DNA from: Microvirga flocculans ATCC BAA-817
Lineage (GTDB): Bacteria; Pseudomonadota; Alphaproteobacteria; Rhizobiales; Beijerinckiaceae
DNA: 64,000 nt
NCBI RefSeq assembly: GCF_000518665.1
Contig: NZ_JAEA01000001.1
Coordinates: forward strand, 1-64,000
Reading direction: 5' to 3'
Under the pieces are notes generated by a model that saw only the letters and a list, made by a program, of their open reading frames with translations, was not told the DNA's origin and made no database searches. This document shows positions 39,475-49,676 of this stretch, piece after piece (position 1 is the first letter of the stretch; every line of letters begins with the position of its first letter). A program made the translations under genes and the position numbers.

Positions 39475-40476
39475 ATGTCCCAGACCCGCATCGACGTTCT
39501 CACCCTCGGCAACGCCATCGTTGACGTGCTCGCCCATACGGACGAGGCCTTCCTGCTGCAGAAGAAGGTCCACAAGGGCGCCATGCAGCTCATCGACGAG
39601 ACGCGCGCCGAGGAGCTCTACGCCGACATGGGCCCGGCAATCATCGTGTCGGGCGGCTCCGGTGCCAACACGGCGGCGGGCGCGGCCGCCCTCGGCGTGA
39701 AGGCGGGCTTCATCGGCAAGGTGAAGAACGACGAGACGGGCAAGCTCTTCGCGCACGACCTGAAGGCGATCGACGTGCATTATGACGTGACGCCCGCCGA
39801 GGACGGCCCCGCCACCGCGCGCAGCTTCATCCTGGTGACGCCCGACGGCGAGCGCACCATGAACACCTATCTCGGCGCCTGCCAGAACCTCACCCCCGAC
39901 GATGTGAAGCCGGAAACGGTGCGCGCCTCGAGCATCGTCTATCTCGAAGGCTATCTCTGGGATCCGCCGGCCGCGAAGGAAGCCTTCCGCAAGGCGGTGC
40001 GGATCGCGCACGAGGCGGGCAACCAGGTGGCGCTCACCCTGTCCGACGCCTTCTGCGTCGACCGTTACCGCGACGAGTTCCTCGGCCTCATGCGGGACGG
40101 GAGCCTCGACATCCTCTTCGCCAATATCCACGAGCTGCAGAGCCTCTACGGCACCTCGGACGCGAACACGGCGCTCGCGGCTTTGCGCGAGGAGAAGGTG
40201 CTCGGCGTCGTCACCCGCTCGGCCGAAGGCGCGCTGGTGGTGAGCCGCGGTGAGACGCTCGCCGTTCCGGCCTTCCCCGTGGAGCGCGTGGTCGACACCA
40301 CGGGCGCGGGCGACCTCTTCGCCGCGGGCTTCCTCGCCGGTCTCGTCAAGAATCTCGACCTCGCCGACTGCGCCCGCCTCGGTGGCTTGGCCGCCGCCGA
40401 GATCATCTCCCATCTCGGGGCCCGCCCGCAGGCGAACCTTAAGGAACTGGCGCAGCAGGAAGGGCTTTTGGGCTGA
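39475..40476 (+). CDS. PfkB-family carbohydrate kinase, adenosine kinase-like
   Basis: The 333-residue ribokinase-fold protein has the first PfkB signature (GGSGANTAAGAAALGVKAGFIGKVKNDETG) and the second, catalytic one (DTTGAGDLFAAGFLAGLVK) with the proton-abstracting Asp. Landmarks VRASSIVYLEGYLWDPP and ANIHELQSLYG match the adenosine/nucleoside kinase group found in alphaproteobacteria. The ATG at 39475 removes a 13-residue non-conserved extension. It would phosphorylate adenosine or a related sugar; the exact substrate is inferred. Confidence 0.9.
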   Translation: MSQTRIDVLTLGNAIVDVLAHTDEAFLLQKKVHKGAMQLIDETRAEELYADMGPAIIVSGGSGANTAAGAAALGVKAGFIGKVKNDETGKLFAHDLKAIDVHYDVTPAEDGPATARSFILVTPDGERTMNTYLGACQNLTPDDVKPETVRASSIVYLEGYLWDPPAAKEAFRKAVRIAHEAGNQVALTLSDAFCVDRYRDEFLGLMRDGSLDILFANIHELQSLYGTSDANTALAALREEKVLGVVTRSAEGALVVSRGETLAVPAFPVERVVDTTGAGDLFAAGFLAGLVKNLDLADCARLGGLAAAEIISHLGARPQANLKELAQQEGLLG

Positions 40477-40521
40477 GGCTCATCCCTTCTTCCCGCTGCC
40501 GGGAACAGAGATCCGCGTACC

Positions 40522-41019
40522 TCACCCGCCCGTCCGCCCGAACCACAGGCTGAACAGGGCGGCAAGGGAAACGAGCGCCAGGAAACCGTTGAAGAGCACA
40601 AGCAGGAACGGCGCGATCCGCTGCACGTCGGGCTGCGGCGGCTGCGCGCCCGTGAACACCTGACGCCAGACGGCCGCCGCGAAGCAGAAGGCGCTGAAGA
40701 GGACGAGAATCGAGCCGGTGGAGAGGATCGTCCATTCCGGCACCACGCCTTCCAAAAGCTTCTTCGCGCCGATGCCGGAGGCGAGCGAAGCCAAGCCCGT
40801 GCGCACCCAGGCGGCATAGGTGCGCTCGGCGGCGAAGACCGTGCGGTTCGCCGCCAGTTCCGTGCGCCGGTCGGCGCTGTCCTTCAGCTGAACGGTGGCG
40901 ACGGCGGTCGTGTGCGCAGCGGCCTGCGTGTGCTCCGCCGCCTCCTGCGTCTGCTCGGCAGCGTCCTGTGCGTGCTCGGCGCTGCGCCTGAGTTTTTCGT
41001 CGAGCGGCTGCGTGGCCAT
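40522..41019 (-). CDS. DUF202 membrane protein with Gln/Ala-rich coiled N-terminus
   Basis: The 165-residue protein begins with a repetitive helix (QDAAEQTQEAAEHTQAAAH, about 13-35), then a DUF202 domain (RTVFAAERTYAAWVRTGLASLASGIGAKK) with three membrane helices up to the C-terminus. DUF202 (YidH-like) proteins are small inner-membrane proteins of unknown role. The ATG at 41019 follows AGGGAGGA. Adjacent genes do not suggest a pathway. Confidence 0.85.
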   Translation of the reverse strand: MATQPLDEKLRRSAEHAQDAAEQTQEAAEHTQAAAHTTAVATVQLKDSADRRTELAANRTVFAAERTYAAWVRTGLASLASGIGAKKLLEGVVPEWTILSTGSILVLFSAFCFAAAVWRQVFTGAQPPQPDVQRIAPFLLVLFNGFLALVSLAALFSLWFGRTGG

Positions 41020-41075
41020 GATTCCTCCCTGTGACGGAGGAACAACGCTCACGGTTGCGAAAAAGGTCTATCGCC

Positions 41076-42053
41076 TCACAGCCGTCTCAGCGCCACCGTC
41101 TCGATCCGGTGGCTCGCGCCCTTCGTCAGGATCAGGCTCGCGCGCTGGCGGGTCGGCACGATGTTCTCGCGCAGGTTCACCAGGTTGATGCGGTTCCACA
41201 GGCCGTCGGCGATGCCGATGGCTTCCGTCTCGGCCAGCTCCGCATAGCGGCGGAAATAGGAGAGCGGGTCGCGGAAGGCCGTGTGGCGCAGGCGCAGGAA
41301 GCGGTTCACGTACCAGCGGTGCAGGTCTTCCTCGTCCGCGTCGATATAGACCGAGAAGTCGAAGAAGTCGGAGACGAAGGGAATGGCCGTGCCGTCCTTG
41401 GGCATGCGCGCCGGCTGGAGCACGTTGAGCCCCTCGACGATGAGGATGTCCGGCCGGTCGACCGTCGTTTCCTCGCCGGGCACCACGTCGTAGACGAGGT
41501 GCGAATAGAGCGGCGCCTTCACGTTGCGCTTGCCCGCCTTGATATCGGCGAGGAAGTGCAGGAGCTTGCCCGTGTCGTAGCTCTCGGGAAAGCCTTTGCG
41601 CTCCATGAGGCCCAGCCGCGTCAGCTCGGCATTGGGCAGAAGAAACCCGTCCGTGGTGACGAGGTCCACCTTCGGCGTGTTGGGCCAGCGGGCGAGGAGC
41701 GCCTTCAGCACGCGCGCCGTGGTGGACTTGCCCACCGCCACCGAGCCCGCCACGCCGATGATGTAGGGCACCTTCTCCTCCTTCTCGGCGAGAAGGAAGC
41801 GTTGGGTCGCCTTGAACAGCCCCTGCGTCGCCGCGACGTAGAGCGAGAGCAGGCGCGAGAGCGGCAGATAGATCGCCGCCACCTCGTCGAGCGAGATAGG
41901 ATCGTTGAGGGATTGCAGCTGCATCACCTCGTCGGCGGTGAGCGTCATCGGCGCATCGGCGCGCAGCTTCGCCCATTCATCGCGCGTGAAGGTGCGGTAG
42001 GGCGACAGCCCGTCATCGGTCTCAGGAGTGGAAACCACGTTGGGCTGGTCCAT
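41076..42053 (-). CDS. coaA: Pantothenate kinase, type I
   Basis: The 325-residue kinase carries out the first step of CoA synthesis. It shows P-loop [47 protein letters not shown], and the C-terminal [32 protein letters not shown]. The type I form is usually feedback-inhibited by CoA. An ATG at 42053 is favoured over a GTG at 42062. It lies downstream of hisE, as in many alphaproteobacteria. Confidence 0.95.
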   Translation of the reverse strand: MDQPNVVSTPETDDGLSPYRTFTRDEWAKLRADAPMTLTADEVMQLQSLNDPISLDEVAAIYLPLSRLLSLYVAATQGLFKATQRFLLAEKEEKVPYIIGVAGSVAVGKSTTARVLKALLARWPNTPKVDLVTTDGFLLPNAELTRLGLMERKGFPESYDTGKLLHFLADIKAGKRNVKAPLYSHLVYDVVPGEETTVDRPDILIVEGLNVLQPARMPKDGTAIPFVSDFFDFSVYIDADEEDLHRWYVNRFLRLRHTAFRDPLSYFRRYAELAETEAIGIADGLWNRINLVNLRENIVPTRQRASLILTKGASHRIETVALRRL

Positions 42054-42072
42054 GCGACCCACCTTTCCGTTC

Positions 42073-42124
42073 AGAGCATCGGACCCGAAAGCAGCAGGCC
42101 CTTCCGGATCTTATTCGATGCTCA
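42073..42124. repeat. Intergenic palindromic repeat, GAGCATCGGACCCG family, copy 2
   Basis: GAGCATCG (42074-42081) pairs with CGATGCTC (42116-42123). The 14-base core GAGCATCGGACCCG is identical to copy 1 at 6953. It sits in the 142-bp gap between hisE and coaA. Confidence 0.7.
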
Positions 42125-42195
42125 TGTCTTGAAGAACGCATCGTTGAAGCGGACGAGACGAGCCACATGCGTGACCCGGAGATCCGCACGATGCG

Positions 42196-42516
42196 TCAGG
42201 TCTTGCGCGCCGCTTTCTCGGCAAGCCCCGACTGCGCCGTGCGGCGCTCCAGTTCGGCCATCACGTCACTTAGCGGAATGTTCGCGCCCTGCAACACGAC
42301 CAAAAGATGATACAGCACATCCGCCGCCTCGGCCGTAAGATTCTGCCGGTCCCCCTGGACGGCGGCGATGGCGGCCTCCACCGCCTCCTCCCCCAGTTTC
42401 TTGGCAGCCTTGGCGGGTCCGTCGGCCAGAAGCTTGGCCGTGTAGGATTCGGTCGCGGGAGCCGCCGCGCGGGTCGCGACGATGCGGGCGAGATCGGTGA
42501 GGGTGAAGGTGGTCAT
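42196..42516 (-). CDS. hisE: Phosphoribosyl-ATP pyrophosphatase
   Basis: The 106-residue MazG-fold enzyme carries out the second step of histidine synthesis. It shows [34 protein letters not shown] and [16 protein letters not shown], with the metal-binding Glu/Asp residues. The size is standard for monofunctional HisE. It is the last his gene of the cluster and follows map by 7 bp. Confidence 0.96.
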   Translation of the reverse strand: MTTFTLTDLARIVATRAAAPATESYTAKLLADGPAKAAKKLGEEAVEAAIAAVQGDRQNLTAEAADVLYHLLVVLQGANIPLSDVMAELERRTAQSGLAEKAARKT

Positions 42517-42523
42517 GGTTGGA

Positions 42524-43273
42524 CTAGCCCGGCAGCGTTACGACAAGAGGTCCGTTTCGGGTGGCGACGACCGTGTGCTCGTACTGGACCGTCGGAGCGC
42601 GGGGATCGCTGAGCAGCGTCCATTCATCGTCGCCGTCCGTCGCTAAAGTGGCACCCAGCGACAGGAAGGGTTCCACCGTAAAAACGAGGCCCTCGTTCAT
42701 GATCCGCCGCTCGGAGCGATCCGGCCAGGTGGGGATTTCTCCCGGCTCTTCATGAAGGGAATGGCCGATGCCGTGGCTCGCCAGGTTGCGAACCAGGGTA
42801 TAGCCGTTCTTCTGCGCAAACTGACCGATGGCCTGGCCGATCCCCGCAACCGGCTTGTCGGCGCCGACCTGGCGCAGGCCGATCCACATGGCGCGCCGTC
42901 CGTCCCGGCATAGCCGCTTGACAGCATTCGTGACCGGTGGGACCGCGAAGGAAGCACCGGTATCGGCATAGACCCCATTCTTTTCCGCCGAGATGTCGAT
43001 GTTGACGAGATCGCCCGCCGCGATCCGGCGCGATCCGGGAATGCCGTGGGCGATCTCTTCGTTCACGCTGATGCAGGTCGCGCCGGGAAAATCGTAAACG
43101 AGCTCCGGGCCGGAACGCGCCCCTTCCTTTTCGAGAAGCCCGCGGCCGATCATATCGAGTTCCGCCGTCGTCATCCCGGGCTCGAGCGCGGCAGCCATGG
43201 CCTCGAGGGTATTGGCGACGATCCTGCCGATATCCTGCAGCTTGTTCAGATCGTCCTCGTTGGAGATCGTCAT
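42524..43273 (-). CDS. map: Type I methionine aminopeptidase
   Basis: The 249-residue metalloprotease removes the N-terminal Met from new proteins. Metal ligands fall in [20 protein letters not shown] (two Asp), [20 protein letters not shown] (His and Glu) and [12 protein letters not shown] (Glu); the substrate His lies in [11 protein letters not shown]. It is inserted between hisF (59 bp) and hisE (7 bp), an unusual place because these his genes are normally adjacent. It may be a second, specialised copy; no other map gene is in the window. Confidence 0.95.
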   Translation of the reverse strand: MTISNEDDLNKLQDIGRIVANTLEAMAAALEPGMTTAELDMIGRGLLEKEGARSGPELVYDFPGATCISVNEEIAHGIPGSRRIAAGDLVNIDISAEKNGVYADTGASFAVPPVTNAVKRLCRDGRRAMWIGLRQVGADKPVAGIGQAIGQFAQKNGYTLVRNLASHGIGHSLHEEPGEIPTWPDRSERRIMNEGLVFTVEPFLSLGATLATDGDDEWTLLSDPRAPTVQYEHTVVATRNGPLVVTLPG

Positions 43274-43332
43274 TCGCTAAATCCCTTGTGTCTTATCCGG
43301 GATGGTCGGCTGCGATTGCCATGGAAACCGCC

Positions 43333-44136
43333 TTAGTGCCGATTTGCGGCAGCCTGTGCCGGTTCGTCCAGCCGCATCTTCAGGCCCTTCTCGGCCATGT
43401 AGTGCTTCGCTTCGCCGATGGTGTGCGTGCCGAAATGGAAGATCGAGGCGGCGAGCACGGCGCTGGCATGGCCCTTCTCGACGCCATCCACCAGATGATC
43501 GAGATTGCCGACGCCGCCGGAGGCGATGACGGGCACCGAGACCGCATCCGCGATGGCGCGCATCAGCGCGAGGTCGTAGCCGCCCTTGGTGCCGTCGCGG
43601 TCCATGGAGGTGACGAGCAGCTCCCCTGCCCCGAGCTCCGCCACCTGCTTAGCGAAGGCGACGGCGTCGATGCCAGTGGCGTTGCGCCCGCCATGGGTGA
43701 AGATTTCCCAGCGCGGCGGCTCGTCTTCACCGGAGACCTTCTTCGCGTCGATGGCGACGACGATGCATTGCGCGCCGAACTTTTCGGCGGCCTCGCGCAC
43801 GAAATCCGGGTTCTTCACCGCGGCGGTGTTGATCGAGACCTTGTCGGCTCCGGCGAGCAGCAGATTGCGGATATCCTCGACATTGCGTACGCCGCCGCCC
43901 ACCGTGAGCGGCATGAAGCAGGCTTCCGCCGTGCGGCTCACCACGTCGAGCAGGATGCCGCGCGCCTCGTGGCTCGCGGTGATGTCGAGGAAGCAGAGCT
44001 CGTCGGCGCCGGCGGCGTCATAGGCCTTGGCCGCCTCCACCGGATCCCCCGCATCGACGAGGTCGACGAACTGCACGCCCTTCACGACGCGCCCGTCCTT
44101 GACGTCCAAACAGGGAATGAGGCGCACTTTCAGCAT
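43333..44136 (-). CDS. hisF: Imidazole glycerol phosphate synthase subunit HisF
   Basis: The 267-residue TIM barrel is the cyclase half of IGP synthase, producing IGP and AICAR from PRFAR. It starts [22 protein letters not shown] with the catalytic Asp, and has [19 protein letters not shown] and [14 protein letters not shown]. It overlaps hisA by 7 bp. HisH, its glutaminase partner, is encoded two genes upstream. Confidence 0.97.
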   Translation of the reverse strand: MLKVRLIPCLDVKDGRVVKGVQFVDLVDAGDPVEAAKAYDAAGADELCFLDITASHEARGILLDVVSRTAEACFMPLTVGGGVRNVEDIRNLLLAGADKVSINTAAVKNPDFVREAAEKFGAQCIVVAIDAKKVSGEDEPPRWEIFTHGGRNATGIDAVAFAKQVAELGAGELLVTSMDRDGTKGGYDLALMRAIADAVSVPVIASGGVGNLDHLVDGVEKGHASAVLAASIFHFGTHTIGEAKHYMAEKGLKMRLDEPAQAAANRH

Positions 44137-44879
44137 CGGGCATTGTCCTTGCGCGCGGTGCGCAGCAGCGCCAGCGCCTGTTCCGGATCGATGCGCCCGT
44201 CATAGAGGGCGCGCCCGGAGATGGCGCCGTCGAGGACGGCGCAGTCGGGTTGGGTCAGGCGCTCGATATCGGCCATGGAGGCGAGGCCGCCGGAGGCGAT
44301 GACCGGGATCGAGACGGCGCGGGCCAGCCCAAGGGTCATCGGGAAGTTGAGGCCTTTCAGGATGCCGTCGCGGGCGATGTCCGTGTAGATGATGGCGGCG
44401 ACGCCTGCATCCTCGAAGCGGCGGCCGAGTTCTTCCGCGGAGAGGGTCGAGGTCTGGGCCCAGCCCTCCACGGCCACGAGCCCGTCCTTGGCGTCGATGC
44501 CCACCGCGATCTTGCCGGGATGAAGCCGCGCGGCTTCCCGCACGAAGGCCGGGTCGCGCACGGCGGCGGTGCCGATGATCACGCGGGACACGCCCTTGCC
44601 GAGCCAGCCCTCGACGGTCTTCATGTCGCGGATGCCGCCGCCGAGCTGCACGGGAATGTGCACGCGCTTGAGAATCTCTTCCACCGCGGAGGCGTTCATC
44701 GGCTTGCCGGCGAAGGCTCCGTCGAGGTCGACCACGTGCAGCCACTCGAAGCCCTGGCGCTCGAAGGTGGCGGCCTGGTCGGCGGGATCGTCGTTGAACA
44801 CGGTCGCCTGGTCCATGTCGCCTTGAACGAGGCGGACGCAGCGGCCCTCTTTGAGATCGATTGCGGGATAAAGGATCAC
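44130..44879 (-). CDS. hisA: Phosphoribosylformimino-5-aminoimidazole carboxamide ribotide isomerase
   Basis: The 249-residue TIM barrel isomerises ProFAR to PRFAR. It starts [20 protein letters not shown] with the catalytic Asp, then [34 protein letters not shown] (second catalytic Asp) and [18 protein letters not shown] start at 44879 overlaps the hisH stop (GTGA). A frame open far upstream of this start, to 45542, is a misleading extension through hisH. Confidence 0.96.
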   Translation of the reverse strand: MILYPAIDLKEGRCVRLVQGDMDQATVFNDDPADQAATFERQGFEWLHVVDLDGAFAGKPMNASAVEEILKRVHIPVQLGGGIRDMKTVEGWLGKGVSRVIIGTAAVRDPAFVREAARLHPGKIAVGIDAKDGLVAVEGWAQTSTLSAEELGRRFEDAGVAAIIYTDIARDGILKGLNFPMTLGLARAVSIPVIASGGLASMADIERLTQPDCAVLDGAISGRALYDGRIDPEQALALLRTARKDNARC

Positions 44880-45526
44880 GGACGCCACCTTAAGAAATTG
44901 GCGATGAGCCTGAGGCCGAGCGCCTGGCTCTTTTCGGGGTGAAACTGGGTGCCGACGATGTTGTCGCGCCCGACGACGGCCGTGACTGGCCCGCCGTAAT
45001 CGGTGGTGGCGATCACGTCGTTCGGATCGGCGGCCGAGAGCGCATAGGAATGCACGAAATAGGCGTGCAGCCCGTCCGGCCCGGTCGGAATGCCCTCGAA
45101 GAGCGGATGCGGCTTCGCGATGTCGAGGGTGTTCCAGCCCATATGCGGGATCTTCAGGGACAGATCGCTCGGCGCGATGGCCTTCACGTCGCCGTGGATC
45201 CAGTCGAGGCCGTAGCTCACGCTGTGCTCGAGGCCCCGCGTCGCCATGAGCTGCATGCCGACGCAGATGCCGAGGAAGGGAATCCCCTCCTCCCGGACGC
45301 GCTTCTGCAACGCCTCCACCATGCCCGGCACCGAATCGAGGCCGCGGCGGCAATCGGCGAAAGCGCCGACGCCCGGCAGCACGATCCGGTCCGCCTTGGC
45401 GATGAGGTTGGGATCGGAGGAGACGGTAACGGTCTGGTCGAGGCCTGCCTCGCGCGCCGCCCGCTCGAAGGCCTTGGCGGCGGAGTGCAGGTTGCCGGAC
45501 CCGTAATCGATGATGACGACGCTCAC
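44876..45526 (-). CDS. hisH: Imidazole glycerol phosphate synthase glutaminase subunit HisH
   Basis: The 216-residue class I glutamine amidotransferase feeds ammonia to HisF. The nucleophile Cys lies in [12 protein letters not shown]; the His and Glu of the triad lie in [13 protein letters not shown]. The N-terminus is [22 protein letters not shown]. It overlaps both DUF2628 upstream and hisA downstream by 4 bp, so translation is probably coupled. Confidence 0.97.
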   Translation of the reverse strand: MSVVIIDYGSGNLHSAAKAFERAAREAGLDQTVTVSSDPNLIAKADRIVLPGVGAFADCRRGLDSVPGMVEALQKRVREEGIPFLGICVGMQLMATRGLEHSVSYGLDWIHGDVKAIAPSDLSLKIPHMGWNTLDIAKPHPLFEGIPTGPDGLHAYFVHSYALSAADPNDVIATTDYGGPVTAVVGRDNIVGTQFHPEKSQALGLRLIANFLRWRP

Positions 45527-46014
45527 CGGGGACGCTCCGCATCGGGGAAGAGGCCGATCACAGGCTCGGACCTCCGGGGGGTGGACGGGATCGGCGTGAA
45601 AGCCGGGCTGCGGGGCTGCGTCGCGGGCCTTGCACCGAGCCAGCGGGCGAAGGCCTTGGCCTCCGCCTCGTCCAGATCGTCCGCCGCGACCGCGTCGACC
45701 ATGGGCAGGCCGCTGCGGCCTAAGGTCCAGCGCCTGAGGCTGTTGGCTTCAAGACCGATCAGGGCTTGCAGCAGGAGCTGGGCGACGGTGGCCGCGAGAG
45801 GATGCACGTCGAGCAGGGCCAGGACAGCCCCAAAGGCGAAGACGAGAACCAGCACGGCGAAGCCCGCGAGCCACAGCCTGTGGACGAAGAACCAGAGGAA
45901 GGTAAAGAAGAAGGCTCCCCAGGAGAAGGCATCCTTCACGAGTTCCGATTCGTCCAAAGCGGCCGGATCACCCGGCCGCGCATCGCGCGGGAGGTGCAGG
46001 GTAAAGGTGGTCAT
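45523..46014 (-). CDS. DUF2628 domain membrane protein
   Basis: The 163-residue protein begins [11 protein letters not shown] and has the DUF2628 region with about two to three hydrophobic helices ([39 protein letters not shown]). Its function is unknown, but it recurs between hisB and hisH in alphaproteobacterial his clusters. It overlaps hisH by 4 bp. The ATG at 46014 gives the conserved N-terminus. Confidence 0.85.
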   Translation of the reverse strand: MTTFTLHLPRDARPGDPAALDESELVKDAFSWGAFFFTFLWFFVHRLWLAGFAVLVLVFAFGAVLALLDVHPLAATVAQLLLQALIGLEANSLRRWTLGRSGLPMVDAVAADDLDEAEAKAFARWLGARPATQPRSPAFTPIPSTPRRSEPVIGLFPDAERPR

Positions 46015-46089
46015 GGCGACGTTTCCTTGGGGCCTCGTCCGGAGAGGTGACGATGAACGTCCCGCCGGACAAGGCACGACCCGATGGAT

Positions 46090-46680
46090 TTAGAGCGTAC
46101 CCTTGGTGGAGGGAACGCGGCCTTCTTCCCTTGGGTCCACGGCCACGGCCTGACGCAAGGCCCGTGCCAGACCCTTGAAGCAGCTCTCGGCGATATGATG
46201 GCTGTTCTCGCCGTAGAGCGTCTCCACGTGGAGCGTCAGGCCCGCATTCATGGCGAAGGCCTGATGGAACTCGCGCACCAGCTCGGTGTCGAAAACGCCG
46301 ATCTTCTCCGTCGGGAAGGCGGTGCGGAAGACCAGGAACGGGCGGCCCGAGATGTCGAGGGCAATGCGCGTCAGGGTCTCGTCCATCGGCACATGGATGT
46401 CCGCATAGCGGGTGATGCCCTTTTTATCGCCAAGCGCCTTGGCGATAGCCTGGCCCAGCGCGATTCCCGTATCCTCGGTGGTATGATGCTGGTCCACATG
46501 CAGGTCGCCGGTCACCTTCACGGTGAGGTCGAAGAGACCGTGCCTGGCGAACAATTCGAGCATGTGGTCGAGGAAGCCGACCCCCGTGGAGATCTCGGCC
46601 TTGCCGGTGCCATCGAGGGCAATCGACACGGTGACATCGGTCTCGGCGGTGCGACGGCTGACGCTCGCGGAGCGCATCAT
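46090..46680 (-). CDS. hisB: Imidazoleglycerol-phosphate dehydratase
   Basis: The 196-residue Mn enzyme dehydrates IGP to imidazole acetol phosphate. Metal-binding motifs are [68 protein letters not shown]. This is the monofunctional form. Two adjacent ATGs (46680, 46677) are both possible; the first has AGGA five bases upstream. First his gene of the leftward cluster; divergent from hslV. Confidence 0.96.
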   Translation of the reverse strand: MMRSASVSRRTAETDVTVSIALDGTGKAEISTGVGFLDHMLELFARHGLFDLTVKVTGDLHVDQHHTTEDTGIALGQAIAKALGDKKGITRYADIHVPMDETLTRIALDISGRPFLVFRTAFPTEKIGVFDTELVREFHQAFAMNAGLTLHVETLYGENSHHIAESCFKGLARALRQAVAVDPREEGRVPSTKGTL

Positions 46681-46831
46681 GAGGTTCCTTTGGCGGTAAG
46701 AGACGGCGCTTTCTATCAAGCCGCGACGAGAAACGCCACCCGCGTTGCTTTTGGCCGATGAGTGATTAAGTCAGACCTTGCGGCCCTGGAGGCCGTCGAC
46801 CTTCCTTCCCGCCTGCCGGAGTCCCGTTCCC

Positions 46832-47386
46832 GTGTCCGAAGACGCCACCCCCCGCATGCATGCCACCACCATCCTCATGGTCCGCAAAGGCGGCCGCGTC
46901 GTCATCGGCGGCGACGGCCAGGTCAGCCTCGGCCAGACCGTGGTGAAGGGCAATGCGCGCAAGGTCCGCCGCCTGTCCAAGGGCGGGGTGATCGGCGGCT
47001 TCGCGGGCTCCACAGCGGATGCCTTCACCCTCTTCGAGCGCCTCGAGGGCAAGCTCGAGCAATATCCCGGCCAGCTCACCCGCGCCTGCGTGGAACTCAC
47101 CAAGGACTGGCGCACCGACCGCTACCTGCGCCGCCTGGAGGCCATGATGCTCGTCGCCGACAAGGAGGTGGGCCTGCTGCTCTCCGGTGCGGGCGACGTG
47201 CTGGAGCCGGAGAACGGAATCATGGCCATCGGCTCCGGCGGCAATTATGCGCTCGCCGCCGCGCGGGCTCTCGCCGACAGCGAGCTCGACGCGGAGGCCA
47301 TCGTGCGCCGCTCGCTGAACATCGCGGCCGAGATCTGCGTCTACACGAATGCCAACATCGTCATCGAAACGCTCGATGAGGCCTGA
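46832..47386 (+). CDS. hslV: ATP-dependent protease subunit HslV
   Basis: The 184-residue proteasome-like peptidase pairs with HslU. The catalytic Thr should be the first T of [23 protein letters not shown], exposed after removal of the short leader ending MHA. GTG at 46832 is the likely start; an ATG at 46856 would also work. The [15 protein letters not shown] and [13 protein letters not shown] motifs are typical. It is followed by hslU after 49 bp and is divergent from hisB, as in many rhizobia. Confidence 0.95.
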   Translation: MSEDATPRMHATTILMVRKGGRVVIGGDGQVSLGQTVVKGNARKVRRLSKGGVIGGFAGSTADAFTLFERLEGKLEQYPGQLTRACVELTKDWRTDRYLRRLEAMMLVADKEVGLLLSGAGDVLEPENGIMAIGSGGNYALAAARALADSELDAEAIVRRSLNIAAEICVYTNANIVIETLDEA

Positions 47387-47435
47387 TGGCCAAGGCCATA
47401 ACGTAACGACGAAACACTTTCAGCCAAGATATCTC

Positions 47436-48746
47436 ATGACCACCTTCTCCCCCCGCGAAATCGTTTCCGAACTCGACCGTTACATCGTTGGCCAGAACGA
47501 CGCCAAGCGCGCCGTGGCGATTGCCTTGCGCAACCGCTGGCGGCGTCAGCAGCTGGAAGGCTCGCTCCGCGAAGAGGTGGCGCCGAAGAACATCCTGATG
47601 ATCGGCCCCACCGGCTGCGGCAAGACGGAGATCTCCCGCCGTCTCGCCAAGCTCGCGGGCGCGCCCTTCATCAAGGTCGAGGCGACCAAGTTCACCGAGG
47701 TCGGCTATGTGGGCCGCGACGTGGAGCAGATCGTGCGCGACCTGGTGGAGATCGGCATCGGCCTCGTGAAGGACGAGCGCCGCCGTCAGGTGCAGGCGAA
47801 GGCCCATGTGGCGGCGGAGGAGCGCGTGCTCGATGCCCTCGTCGGCCAGACGGCGAGCGCCTCCACGCGCGACGCGTTCCGCCGCAAGCTGCGCGCCAAC
47901 GAGCTCGACGACAAGGAGATCGAGATCGAGCTGCAATCGGGCGCAGGGCAGGGGCTTCCGATGTTCGAGATTCCCGGCATGCCGGGCGCGTCGGTCGGCG
48001 CGATCAATCTCTCCGACATGTTCGGCAAGGCCTTCGGCGGCAAGCCCAAGACGCGCCGCACCACCGTGCGCGAGGCCTATGATCCGCTGGTGACGGAGGA
48101 GGCCGACAAGCTTCTCGATCAGGACGCCATCGTGCAGGAGGCGCTCCGCCAGGTGGAGAACAACGGCATCGTGTTCCTCGACGAGATCGACAAGATCTGC
48201 GCCCGCGAGGGCCGCTCCGGGGCCGATGTCTCGCGCGAGGGCGTGCAGCGCGATCTTCTGCCGCTGATCGAGGGCACCACAGTCTCCACCAAGTACGGGC
48301 CCGTGAAGACGGACCACATCCTCTTCATCGCCTCGGGCGCGTTCCATGTGTCGAAGCCGTCGGACCTTCTCCCCGAGCTGCAGGGCCGCCTGCCGATCCG
48401 CGTGGAGCTGTCGCCGCTGACGGTGGAGGATTTCAAGCGCATCCTCACCGAGACCGAGGCGAGCCTGATCAAGCAATCCGTCGCGCTCATGAAGACGGAG
48501 GGCGTGGAGCTCGTGTTCACGGACGACGCCATCGACGCGCTGGCGCAAGTGGCGGTGGAGGTGAACAACTCCGTCGAGAATATCGGCGCGCGCCGCCTGC
48601 AGACGGTATTGGAGCGCGTGCTGGACGATGTGTCCTTCACCGCGCCCGACCGGTCCGGCGAGATCGTCACCATCGACGCCGCCTATGTGCGCGGCGAGGT
48701 GGAGACGCTGGCGAAGAACACGGACCTGAGCCGCTTCATCCTCTGA
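47436..48746 (+). CDS. hslU: HslU, ATPase subunit of the HslUV protease
   Basis: The 436-residue AAA+ unfoldase has Walker [23 protein letters not shown], the central I-domain, Walker [15 protein letters not shown], the sensor-1 FIASGAFH region and the C-terminal LSRFIL that docks into HslV. Length and end match the E. coli protein. The ATG at 47436 lies upstream of the conserved [17 protein letters not shown]. Confidence 0.97.
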   Translation: MTTFSPREIVSELDRYIVGQNDAKRAVAIALRNRWRRQQLEGSLREEVAPKNILMIGPTGCGKTEISRRLAKLAGAPFIKVEATKFTEVGYVGRDVEQIVRDLVEIGIGLVKDERRRQVQAKAHVAAEERVLDALVGQTASASTRDAFRRKLRANELDDKEIEIELQSGAGQGLPMFEIPGMPGASVGAINLSDMFGKAFGGKPKTRRTTVREAYDPLVTEEADKLLDQDAIVQEALRQVENNGIVFLDEIDKICAREGRSGADVSREGVQRDLLPLIEGTTVSTKYGPVKTDHILFIASGAFHVSKPSDLLPELQGRLPIRVELSPLTVEDFKRILTETEASLIKQSVALMKTEGVELVFTDDAIDALAQVAVEVNNSVENIGARRLQTVLERVLDDVSFTAPDRSGEIVTIDAAYVRGEVETLAKNTDLSRFIL

Positions 48747-48882
48747 CGGCGCAAGCGCCGTCTGCAGGCCGCTCTGACAAAGATCAAAACCTTGCAGGGC
48801 GACATAGGTATTCTGATAAGGCTCGACCGGCGGGAACTGCGCCGTGACGACGACGTTGTCAGAGACATGGAAGGATACGGCC

Positions 48883-49506
48883 ATGCGCAAGTTCATTCTT
48901 ACCGCCTTGGCCACAGCCGTGCTTGTACCGGCCTCTCTGCTTGCCGGTTCAGCCTCCGCGCAGGTGGCGCCTTCGACGACATTCCAGCAACTTCTCGAAC
49001 GGGATCAGATAACAGCCGTCTATGCGGCGCGCGGCGGCCGAGGCGGTGGCGCTGCCATGAGGAGGCCTGCCGGCATGCATGCGGGCGCCTATCGGGGCGG
49101 TGCTTACCGGGGCGCCTATCGCGGCGGAGCGTATCGCGCAGGCGTTTACCGCGGTAACGCCGTCCGTGCGGGCGCTTACCGCGGTCCCTATGCGGGGCGC
49201 TATTACGGCGGCCGGTATTACAGGCCCTACGCCGCCTATGGCCGGCCCTATTATCGTGGAGCGTACAGGCCCTATTACGGCGGGGGGTATTACCGTCCGT
49301 ATTACGGCGGCGGCTACTCCTATCCCTACGGCTACGGCGCCGCCGCCGCAGCGGGCGCTTTGATCGGGGGTGCCATCGCATCGCAGCCTATGGTGACGGG
49401 CAGCGTCGGATCGGCCGCCGCTTACTGCGCGCAGCGCTACCGCTCCTACAACCCGGCGACCGGCACCTTCACCGGCTACGACGGACGGCAGCATCCCTGC
49501 CCATAG
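48883..49506 (+). CDS. Secreted Gly/Tyr-rich protein with BA14K-type C-terminus
   Basis: The 207-residue protein has a signal peptide (MRKFILTALATAVLVPASLLAGSASA) and about 110 residues of repeats built from AYRGGAYRG and YRPYYGGGYY units. A hydrophobic GALIGGAIAS stretch follows, then the BA14K-type C-terminus YCAQRYRSYNPATGTFTGYDG. BA14K is an immunoreactive Brucella protein whose relatives are lectin-like or envelope-associated; function is unproven. A paralogue follows at 49677. The ATG is preceded by an AAGGA sequence. Confidence 0.85.
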   Translation: MRKFILTALATAVLVPASLLAGSASAQVAPSTTFQQLLERDQITAVYAARGGRGGGAAMRRPAGMHAGAYRGGAYRGAYRGGAYRAGVYRGNAVRAGAYRGPYAGRYYGGRYYRPYAAYGRPYYRGAYRPYYGGGYYRPYYGGGYSYPYGYGAAAAAGALIGGAIASQPMVTGSVGSAAAYCAQRYRSYNPATGTFTGYDGRQHPCP

Positions 49507-49528
49507 ATGAGTAACCTTCGTGCGTGAC

Positions 49529-49554
49529 GAAACGGGCCTTTTCGGGCCCGTTTC
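49529..49554 (+). terminator. Terminator-like hairpin after the first BA14K gene
   Basis: GAAACGGGCC (49529-49538) pairs perfectly with GGCCCGTTTC (49545-49554) around a 6-base loop. No strong T-run follows, so it may slow rather than fully stop transcription. Confidence 0.6.
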
Positions 49555-49676
49555 GCATGGCTGCGGCGTGTGTGGGGCTCCTCATCACCTTCTTGCGAGA
49601 GCCGGTCCGGAGAAGAAAGAGAGAGGAACACTCTCCGCTTTCAGGCGTTCGCCTCCCAACAATGGAGGAGTTTCCC

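Noticed and set aside
48745-48762. GACGGCG/CGCCGTC hairpin at the hslU stop
   Set aside because: A stem is present but no T-run follows, so I do not call it a terminator.
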